This document shows, piece by piece, positions 1-5,514 of a stretch of 6,802 nt of DNA. Made by a program: the position numbers and the translations under genes. Where the stretch lies: the NCBI GenBank assembly GCA_030607835.1, contig JAUWJE010000103.1, positions 1 to 6,802 of the forward strand, given 5' to 3'. Source of the stretch: Candidatus Fermentibacterota bacterium (GTDB lineage Bacteria; Fermentibacterota; Fermentibacteria; Fermentibacterales; JCC-6). The number at the start of each line of letters is the position of its first letter. Within the stretch, counting starts at the first letter, position 1. Under the pieces are notes generated by a model. It had not been told where the DNA came from. It did no database searches and saw only the letters and a list, made by a program, of their open reading frames with translations.

Positions 1-2586
1 ACAGATAACGGGTACGAAGATGGTAACGGTATACATTTTCGCCCATACGAGCCCCCCTTTCAGGTCTCTTCCGAACATTCTGACCGTGTGTGCCGCTGAT
101 CTCCACTGAAGCAGTCTCTTCCTGGTGACGGTGAGCCTGAGAACTGATGTGACTGCTGCATCAATCGTTATGGATGTCTCGTAAAGAAGGAAGACAAGTG
201 CGAACAGCGATCGAAGCCAGCTTGCCTTCACCGGTCTTGTCACCTTCAGTGAGGTTTTCCGTTTGAGTTTGCTGAAGAACTCGAAAATGGTATCTGTCAG
301 CGGACACCTGAATTCAATCAGAAGTACTTTAAATATCCAGAAAAGCGGTGAACCGGGCAGCCATAACCAGCCAGCCATGAGAAGGACGAGAAGAGCGGGA
401 CTGAGCAGACTCCTCCGCATATTGTCGATAATCTTCCATTTATCCAGAAAAGAAAGGTCGTTTCGCCTCCTGCTTCCAGTTGCATCCGGAACAGTTGAGC
501 GGAGCCATGGGAGAAGCTGCCAGTCTCCCCTTATCCATCGGTGGAGCCGGTTGGTCCATGCCAGATAATGCGGAGGATAGTCTTCATAGAGAACAATATC
601 GGTAACAAGCCCTGCTCTTACATGTATTCCCTCAAAAAGGTCATGGCTGAGAAGGGTATTCTCCGGAATTCTCCCCTCAAGACACCTGTCGAAGGCTTCA
701 ACATCGTAGATGCCTTTTCCGACATAGTTACCTTCACCGAAAAGATCCTGATACACATCGGAAACGGCATTTGAATACAGATCTATGCTGAAATCACCAG
801 CAAAGATTCTGGTGAAGAGCGATTCTGACCCTTTTGATGGACCTGTAAGAATCCTTGGCTGGAGAACAGTGTAACCGTTTATGAGCCTGCCGTTCTTCCG
901 GGCGAGGAGTGCCCTGTTGAGCGGATGCGCCATTGTGGAGACGAGTCTACTTCCGCAGTTCTGCGGAAGTGATGTATCCGCGTCAAGAGTGATTACGTAC
1001 TTGATATCAGGAAGAATTCTCAACTCACCTATGCGGACATCATATGAAGTTCCGCCTTTCCCGCGAAGCAGGCGGTTGAACTCCATGAGCTTTCCTCGCT
1101 TTCGCTCCCATCCCATCCAGCAGCTCTCACCGGGGTTCCATTTCCTGCGGCGGTGAAACTGGTAAAAAGGATTTCCGGAACTGCGATGATATCTCCTGTT
1201 GAGTCTTTCTATCTCATTATAAGCCAGTTCGAGCAATTCTCCATCTCCGGGCATCTGCTGCTTCGGAGCGTCAGCAAAATCGGAAAGAACAGCGAAGGTG
1301 AGATTCTTGTCCCTGTTTGCGAGATAATGCCGCTCCAACTGCCTTATCATCGAGTGAACATCTCCAGGATCACTCAGCAGTGTTGGTATGACCACCATAG
1401 TTCTGTACTCAGGAGGTATACCCCTGCTGAAATCCATCCGTGGAAAACGCCTGGGAATGGTATTGTGCATGAGAAAGGTGTTCACAAGATCGACACCTAC
1501 TGCTGACGCTGGAAGCAGGCACAGGAGAAGAACAGATACCATCTGAAGAACACCTGCACCCTCAGTAAGCGCATACCCCAGCATGCACAGGAGGAAGATA
1601 AGAGAGATCAGCACTATCGAGCCTGCGTATAGTCCTGATACATGTTCCCAAAGTATTCTCCTGAAGCCCACGAACGCGGGTCGGGAGTAACCGAGTCGAT
1701 CTTCCAGCAGTATGCGTCCCTCCTTGGTATGGAGGAAGAAACCGACGTGCCCGGAACGCGGGTCATCACAAGCTTCATCAGCCATTCCGATTGCTTCCTG
1801 CGCAATCCTCAGCTCATCGAGACAGGATTCGAACGCTATCTTCTCTACTGTCAATCTGTAACTGTTTCGCGTAGGGAAATCCATTCCAGTGTAATCACCA
1901 GAGGGATCACGCCTTAGAACACCCTCAACCAGGCTTGTCTTCTCGAAATAATCCTTCCAGTCCTGTGTCGCGAACATCCTGAGGTTTTGTATGCAGCTGG
2001 CTACAACGATATCCTCATCCACTGCTTCTTCAGCTTTACCGATATCACAGATCCCCTCGCAGGGCAGGTCTGTAATACAGGAGATCAGCCGGAAAAGCTT
2101 CTCAAGAACACCGAATCTGAGCATGGTAGGTATTGCCCAGAGCTCCCCCATCGTAAGTGGGGTAGTTTTCTGGTAGTTCCGTACAAAGCGGGTGATAAGC
2201 ACCATATCAAGCTGATTCTCAGAACACTGGATGATCTCCCATGCTATTGAGAATACCCTTGAAGGCTCAAGGTGAACGGGGGACTCGAGAACGGGAAGCT
2301 GCCTGTAGTAACCACTGGGCATGTCTTCATGCACCTGGCGGATAGCCTGCTGAATGATGTAGTAGTTATCCAGCACCCATTCAGCGGCATGAGAATGCTC
2401 CCCCTCTCCGCTCCTGAAGTACTTGTAGGCCGACTGCATGAGGATCCTGTACTTCCGGAGTCTTGAGGAAAGGTTGAATGTATTGTTCCTATTTCCGGAT
2501 ATGGTATGACTTTCCGCAAGTCTACGAGTGGAAAAACCTGTTTCTCCAGAGGCTTTGCGCTTATCTCCATCCCCGTCTGACTGCAT
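1..2586 (-). CDS. ndvB: Cyclic beta-1,2-glucan synthase-type glycosyltransferase (GT84, NdvB/ChvB family), N-terminal part, cut by left window edge
   Basis: One uninterrupted frame of 862 codons runs off the left edge, so no stop is visible. Family members are very large (about 2,800 residues) inner-membrane enzymes that polymerise UDP-glucose into cyclic beta-1,2-glucan for the periplasm; the phosphorylase-like C-terminal half would lie outside the window. Visible order: a polar start; a family N-terminal region with AAEWVLDN (67-74) and GELWAIPTML (147-156); two membrane helices (about 319-365); a GT-A type glycosyltransferase domain (about 394-720) with DAD (535-537), SHDLFEG (647-653), ED (668-669) and RLHRW (680-684), matching the D/DxD/E-D/(Q,R)xxRW signature; then further membrane helices (about 725-757, 790-803, 847-862). 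An in-frame TAG lies six bases upstream of ATG 2586. The ribosome site is poor (AGGGA abuts the ATG), suggesting coupling to the stress gene 43 bases upstream. ATG 2439 is an alternative start but would cut into the conserved region. The exact glucan linkage is inferred from family only. Confidence 0.93.
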   Translation of the reverse strand, partial: MQSDGDGDKRKASGETGFSTRRLAESHTISGNRNNTFNLSSRLRKYRILMQSAYKYFRSGEGEHSHAAEWVLDNYYIIQQAIRQVHEDMPSGYYRQLPVLESPVHLEPSRVFSIAWEIIQCSENQLDMVLITRFVRNYQKTTPLTMGELWAIPTMLRFGVLEKLFRLISCITDLPCEGICDIGKAEEAVDEDIVVASCIQNLRMFATQDWKDYFEKTSLVEGVLRRDPSGDYTGMDFPTRNSYRLTVEKIAFESCLDELRIAQEAIGMADEACDDPRSGHVGFFLHTKEGRILLEDRLGYSRPAFVGFRRILWEHVSGLYAGSIVLISLIFLLCMLGYALTEGAGVLQMVSVLLLCLLPASAVGVDLVNTFLMHNTIPRRFPRMDFSRGIPPEYRTMVVIPTLLSDPGDVHSMIRQLERHYLANRDKNLTFAVLSDFADAPKQQMPGDGELLELAYNEIERLNRRYHRSSGNPFYQFHRRRKWNPGESCWMGWERKRGKLMEFNRLLRGKGGTSYDVRIGELRILPDIKYVITLDADTSLPQNCGSRLVSTMAHPLNRALLARKNGRLINGYTVLQPRILTGPSKGSESLFTRIFAGDFSIDLYSNAVSDVYQDLFGEGNYVGKGIYDVEAFDRCLEGRIPENTLLSHDLFEGIHVRAGLVTDIVLYEDYPPHYLAWTNRLHRWIRGDWQLLPWLRSTVPDATGSRRRNDLSFLDKWKIIDNMRRSLLSPALLVLLMAGWLWLPGSPLFWIFKVLLIEFRCPLTDTIFEFFSKLKRKTSLKVTRPVKASWLRSLFALVFLLYETSITIDAAVTSVLRLTVTRKRLLQWRSAAHTVRMFGRDLKGGLVWAKMYTVTIFVPVIC
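949..970. repeat. Perfect 10-bp inverted repeat inside the glucan synthase gene
   Basis: ACTTCCGCAG (949-958) is followed, after a 2-base TT spacer, by its exact reverse complement CTGCGGAAGT (961-970). It lies within the glycosyltransferase coding sequence, directly after the DxD codons, and encodes the residues around LPQNCGS. It is the longest perfect palindrome I found in the window. No function is shown; a coincidence of codon choice is possible. Confidence 0.6.
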
Positions 2587-2629
2587 TCCCTACCCGGTTT
2601 CTTTGCTCCCTCTGATAGCACGGGTTACC

Positions 2630-3595
2630 CTAATGTCCTGGTCTTTCTCTTGCGGCACTCTCTGCTCTCGTACGCAACGACCTTTCGAAGGGGATGTCCT
2701 GCATTATCAGTAGAGGAGTTGATCCATATGCTATAAAGTTCACGGCAACACTGCCGTATGGCCATTTCTCCACACTGTTGTATCCATGTGCGCTGAGAAC
2801 GACAAGATGAACATTTTCACTTTCCACCAGATCATCGAGAGTCGCGGCAGCATTACTTCCAATATGGAGAAAGGTCTGAATGGATATCTCCGTGGAGGAG
2901 AGCTGGGAATCCAGCTGAGCAAGGTAATGTTCCGCCTCAGAGTAATTCCTCCCCATCAGTCTCTCAGCAAGATCGGTATCCTCCTTGGAGCGAGGCAGGT
3001 GCCTTGGCATCTCCGGTCTGTTGACAACGTGTGCAAGTAGAAGTCTGGCTCCCTGGTGCCTGGCCAGCCTTATAGCTATGGGGAGTGCGCTCTCTGCACG
3101 CTGTGAGCAGTCTAGAGCAATGAGGATTTTCTTGTATGTAACTTCGCCTCCAGACTCCCCCGCAGTCTTGTATGCTCTTACGATGAATGTGGAGACATAG
3201 GAGCGCAGTATGATCTTCTGAACGACACTGCTGACGTTCCAACCGCTGAGTCCGCTTCTTCCATGACTGGAGAGGGCTATGAGATCCACATTATTGTGAT
3301 GAGCATAGTCGATCACCCCATCAGGCGCGTTTCCCTCCACAATCACGTTACACACATCAGGAACGGAATCCACAATAAGGGCAGTCATTCTGTCAAGGTA
3401 GGTCTGAGCATCAGTCTTCCTGATATGCCAGTCGAGGGGATTAATCGTTTGGTCCAGATCAGGAGAGTGGGAACGCTCAAGAACATGCAGCAGAGTTATC
3501 CTGGCTCCAAGGGCTTCTGCAACAATTCTAGCATGAGCGATTACGCATTCGGCAAGGGTAGAGCCATCAAGGGGAACAAGGATATGATTGAACAT
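2630..3595 (-). CDS. Universal stress protein with two tandem UspA domains
   Basis: A complete 321-residue protein made of two Usp (PF00582-type) alpha/beta domains, at about 1-142 and 153-299, with a short arginine-rich tail. Each domain opens with the usual strand and acidic residue (VPLDGS, D10; IALDCS, D162) and ends with the nucleotide-loop region. The usual ATP motif G-x2-G-x9-G-S/T is altered. Domain 1 has S109-SH-G112-x9-S122-S123, and domain 2 has S268-AH-G271-x9-G281-S282. Domain 2 is therefore closer to the ATP-binding type and domain 1 is degenerate. Usp proteins are cytoplasmic and help cells survive starvation, osmotic, oxidative or respiratory stress; the partner here is unknown. 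The start ATG 3595 has a good site (AGAGGAG, 6 bases upstream). The gene ends 43 bases before the glucan synthase start, with no terminator visible, so the two are probably co-transcribed. It is a sure family call; the specific role is open. Confidence 0.95.
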   Translation of the reverse strand: MFNHILVPLDGSTLAECVIAHARIVAEALGARITLLHVLERSHSPDLDQTINPLDWHIRKTDAQTYLDRMTALIVDSVPDVCNVIVEGNAPDGVIDYAHHNNVDLIALSSHGRSGLSGWNVSSVVQKIILRSYVSTFIVRAYKTAGESGGEVTYKKILIALDCSQRAESALPIAIRLARHQGARLLLAHVVNRPEMPRHLPRSKEDTDLAERLMGRNYSEAEHYLAQLDSQLSSTEISIQTFLHIGSNAAATLDDLVESENVHLVVLSAHGYNSVEKWPYGSVAVNFIAYGSTPLLIMQDIPFERSLRTRAESAARERPGH

Positions 3596-3617
3596 GGCAA
3601 TCTCCTCTTTATTGCCA
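3595..3617 (-). promoter_or_regulatory. Hairpin displaying the Shine-Dalgarno of the stress protein gene in its loop
   Basis: On the minus strand TGGCAAT (3617-3611) pairs perfectly with ATTGCCA (3601-3595). The nine-base loop AAAGAGGAG contains the ribosome binding site, and the last stem base is the A of the start codon. Seven pairs with a nine-base loop give modest stability. Seen directly: the dyad and its placement. Inferred: it may tune translation initiation, by presenting the site or by occluding the start codon. Confidence 0.4.
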
Positions 3618-3660
3618 GTATCTTTCTACATAAATTCGATACCACTCCTCTATATAAGTC

Positions 3661-3689
3661 AGCATAAGACATATCTGATACCAGGTCAA
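3661..3689 (-). promoter_or_regulatory. Sigma-70-like promoter of the usp-glucan synthase operon
   Basis: TTGACC (3689-3684) is five of six to the -35 consensus. It is followed by a 17-base spacer and TATGCT (3666-3661), four of six to the -10 consensus. This puts transcription start near 3653 and gives a leader of about 58 bases before ATG 3595. A short dyad, CCTGA/TCAGG with eight bases between (3690-3707), abuts the -35 box and could be an operator. Consensus matching only; the host's sigma preferences are unknown. Confidence 0.42.
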
Positions 3690-3795
3690 CCTGAGTGCTT
3701 TTTCAGGAAGAATTGCCAGGTATTTCCTCTTCGAGCTGTCTATTTGCCCCTGAATATGTCATTTCGATGATGACAAGATGCTGAAATATCCGTCC

Positions 3796-3842
3796 TGAAC
3801 AGCGTCTGATCGGCAGTAAACGATAAATATTCTGGATTGCCG
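3796..3842 (-). repeat. 47-base near-copy of the 3' end of the GT-C-like gene (possible gene relic)
   Basis: This block matches 5528-5574 at 43 of 47 bases in the same orientation. Read on the minus strand it encodes RQSRIFIVYCRSDAVQ, against RQSRIFFVYCRSDAVQ at the C-terminus of the intact membrane protein. Three of the four differences are silent and one changes F to I. The frame continues to TGA at 3761-3759, but upstream it meets a stop after about 40 codons, has no plausible start, and shows no further similarity. It is either the last remnant of a deleted paralogue or one copy of a short dispersed repeat. Confidence 0.7.
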
Positions 3843-3913
3843 GAAAGCAACAGTGATTGGATAATGTGAACATCCGGAGAATGACAGCCGGGGTAAAACG
3901 GTGAGTTCAAAAG

Positions 3914-3929
3914 AGATACAAACGTATCT
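3914..3929. repeat. Short inverted repeat in the intergenic region
   Basis: AGATAC and GTATCT form a perfect six-base-pair dyad around a four-base loop. On the minus strand it is followed by CTTTTG, so it could act as a weak terminator for the small membrane peptide gene about 60 bases upstream. The T-run is too short for a firm call. Confidence 0.3.
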
Positions 3930-3966
3930 ATTAATACAGCTTCACATCTACGGGCAGGAAAGGCAT

Positions 3967-3989
3967 GTCTATCAATAGACAGTATTGAT
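3967..3989. repeat. Two overlapping inverted repeats at the stop codon of the small membrane peptide
   Basis: GTCTAT/ATAGAC with a two-base spacer (3967-3980) overlaps ATCAATA/TATTGAT with a five-base spacer (3971-3989). The two alternative foldings share ATAGAC. The outer edge touches the TAA of the 27-codon gene. It may be a regulator site, a weak 3' hairpin, or chance in AT-rich DNA. Confidence 0.35.
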
Positions 3990-4072
3990 TAGTATTTTCG
4001 TCCGTGTATGGCTTTGAGAATAACGAACACAAGAAGAATTGCACATAATGCAATCAGGATATAGGAAACCAT
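3989..4072 (-). CDS. Predicted 27-residue single-pass membrane peptide
   Basis: ATG 4072 to TAA 3989. The ribosome site GGAGGTGAT is close to a perfect match to the 16S tail, with seven bases between GGAGG and ATG; it is among the best in the window. The peptide is one hydrophobic helix, about residues 3-19 (YILIALCAILLVFVILK), followed by a short basic tail with K20, H23, R25 and K26. It contains one cysteine (C10) inside the helix. By the positive-inside rule the C-terminus should face the cytoplasm. I do not recognise the family. Length and shape recall KdpF-type subunits and type I toxin peptides, but no kdp genes or antisense RNA are visible. It lies 154 bases downstream of kamA and about 390 bases upstream of the stress gene. 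The coding call rests on start-site quality and composition; conservation is untested. Confidence 0.55.
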   Translation of the reverse strand: MVSYILIALCAILLVFVILKAIHGRKY

Positions 4073-4226
4073 CTCATCACCTCCAACTGCTATTCAGGTA
4101 TCAGAAGTTCAAGCAGTATCCTCTTGCAACTCATAAATAACTGATTAGAAGCAAGATGGCAAGTGCAAGCCATTGCAGTTACTCTGGACTATGTGAGCAT
4201 CGGAATCGTAGCGGGAAACTCGCACT

Positions 4227-5309
4227 TTAACCGAGGTGATTCATCCTGAAGAACGCTTTTGAGTTGCTTGCAATACTCTTTTTCACCAGAATTGTTCTGC
4301 CCCTGTCTCCAGGGAAGGCTGCTCTGTGATAAACCATTACGAGATGCTCATCAGTCAATCCGCATACATGGAGCTTTCCCGTATAGTGAGAAATAACATA
4401 GCGGGCTCTGGCCGCAAGTCCTGAGCAACGACTCTGAGCTTCTCTGAATATCATGTAAGCATCTAATATTGGAACCGAGTATATACTGTTTCCCATTGTT
4501 GGTCTTACCTGGAATATGTAGTAGGGTGATACTCCTGCCGCTACAAGATCGTTGAAGAGATCTTCCAGTACATCCACATTATCATTCACTCCTCTGATCA
4601 TAGGTGCCTGGTTGCAAATAGCCACTCCACAGCGTCTGAGCAGCCTGATTGCCTCCAGAGCTTTCCCACACAGTTCCCTGGAATGCGCGAAATGGGTCAT
4701 AATATAGACCTGCACACCTGTGAGTTCGCTCAATTCCTGAAGCAGAAATCGATCTGCAATCACCCTGCCGGGATCCCATGACAGTATCCTCGTGCCGATC
4801 CTGACAACCTTGATACGGGGTAGCACGGCTATCTTTCGAATGATTCCCATCAGCCGTTTACTTGAAAGAGTGAGTGGATCACCACCCGAGAGCAGTACAT
4901 TCCGCACTTCGGGATGATTGCGAATGTACTCTATGCAATTATTGATATCGGGGGGATGCTCATGCATGGATCTTCGAATGAACAGTCTTTTCCGGAAGCA
5001 GTAGCGACAGTATCCAGCACACTGGTGGCTTGCAAGAATCAGAACGGTATCAGGATACTTATGCTGCATGCCGGGAAGAACATAGAAGTTCTTCTCTCTG
5101 CTTGGATCAAGGCTCCCACCTGACTCCAGCTCTCCCTCATCAGGCAACACAACCCTTCTCAGAGGATCATGAGGATCCTCCCAGTCCACAAGCGAGAGAT
5201 AGTGAGATGTTATACGAAAGGGGAAGAACTCCGTCACGCGCTGAATAGCATCGAATTCCTCTGGACTCAAACCGGGAATGGCTTTTATCTCCGTGATAGA
5301 TTCTGACAT
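4227..5309 (-). CDS. KamA-family radical SAM protein (lysine 2,3-aminomutase-like)
   Basis: A complete 360-residue protein. The family uses a [4Fe-4S] cluster, S-adenosylmethionine and pyridoxal phosphate to move an amino group from the alpha to the beta carbon of an amino acid or of an EF-P lysine. The cluster cysteines are C97-x3-C101-x2-C104, followed by FRKR with R106 where lysine aminomutase binds the substrate carboxylate. SGGDPL (141-146) is the SAM-binding segment, and NQAPMIRGVNDN (233-244) is the family core with D243. The usual PGGGGK pyridoxal-lysine loop is replaced by HYTGK, leaving K312 as the likely aldimine lysine. The second lysine-binding Asp of lysine aminomutase appears to be Ser (S307), and the CxCxxC zinc motif is absent. 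Family is sure, substrate unknown. The start ATG 5309 is supported by an in-frame upstream stop (TGA near 5345), but its ribosome site (GGATGG) is weak. Neighbouring genes give no pathway clue. Confidence 0.93.
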   Translation of the reverse strand: MSESITEIKAIPGLSPEEFDAIQRVTEFFPFRITSHYLSLVDWEDPHDPLRRVVLPDEGELESGGSLDPSREKNFYVLPGMQHKYPDTVLILASHQCAGYCRYCFRKRLFIRRSMHEHPPDINNCIEYIRNHPEVRNVLLSGGDPLTLSSKRLMGIIRKIAVLPRIKVVRIGTRILSWDPGRVIADRFLLQELSELTGVQVYIMTHFAHSRELCGKALEAIRLLRRCGVAICNQAPMIRGVNDNVDVLEDLFNDLVAAGVSPYYIFQVRPTMGNSIYSVPILDAYMIFREAQSRCSGLAARARYVISHYTGKLHVCGLTDEHLVMVYHRAAFPGDRGRTILVKKSIASNSKAFFRMNHLG

Positions 5310-5514
5310 AGAGCCATCCGCCCGTATCGGTACTGGCTTCCATCCTCATACGATCAAGATAGGAACCAAGAGCATTACACCGGCGGTATTTCCACCTCCT
5401 ATATTCTATTTGATGAATTTTACTGTGATCGTCAAGGCCGTACCGGAGCGGCATATGCATCCTGAGGGTCTCTAAAGTCTCGTTGGAGAGAAAACTATTG
5501 AGTTCTCTGGAAGA
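5310..5514. other. Spacer between the membrane glycosyltransferase gene and kamA
   Basis: About 200 bases with no supported gene. A consensus AGGAGG lies at 5400-5395 on the minus strand, but no start codon sits at a working distance from it. A TTGACG box (5435-5430) has no -10 box at 16-18 bases. Near the membrane protein stop, AGAGAA and TTCTCT could pair around ten bases without a T-run. I call neither promoter nor terminator. Confidence 0.5.

Larger units (their letters stand above)
3618..3988. other. Gene-free stretch upstream of the stress protein gene
   Basis: No convincing coding frame is seen on either strand. The stretch holds the candidate promoter, small dyads (3690-3707, 3757-3775, 3914-3929, 3967-3989) and a 47-base copy of the 3' end of the membrane glycosyltransferase gene. 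The dyad at 3757-3775 has arms TGTCAT and ATGACA around seven bases. None of the hairpins carries a clean T-run, so I do not call a terminator. Confidence 0.6.

Noticed and set aside
263..2250. Several plus-strand frames of 61-117 codons across the left third
   Set aside because: All are antisense to the continuous, motif-rich glucan synthase frame.
2244..2621. A 125-codon minus-strand frame starting with GTG between the stress protein and the glucan synthase
   Set aside because: It overlaps the glucan synthase N-terminus in another frame. The synthase frame has the conserved family motifs here and this one has none.
3263..3667. A 134-codon plus-strand frame opposite the stress protein gene
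   Set aside because: It is antisense to a well-supported Usp domain, has no family-like motifs and no good ribosome site.
3989..4072. KdpF identity for the small membrane peptide
   Set aside because: Only length and hydrophobicity agree; no kdpA, kdpB or kdpC lies nearby.
4155..4176. ATGGC/GCCAT hairpin downstream of kamA as a terminator
   Set aside because: A five-base stem with an eight-base loop and no T-run is too weak to call.
5346..5375. A nine-codon frame MLLVPILIV upstream of kamA that looks like a branched-chain leader peptide
   Set aside because: The nearest AGGAGG is 19 bases from its ATG, too far. There is no visible attenuator hairpin, and the downstream gene is not a branched-chain synthesis gene.
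5407..5435. A TTGACG box as a kamA promoter
   Set aside because: No acceptable -10 hexamer is found at 16-18 bases spacing; the nearest TAGAAT is 21 bases away.
5167..5460. A 97-codon minus-strand frame spanning the spacer and the start of kamA
   Set aside because: Half of it lies over the conserved KamA N-terminus in the wrong frame, and the rest matches nothing I recognise.
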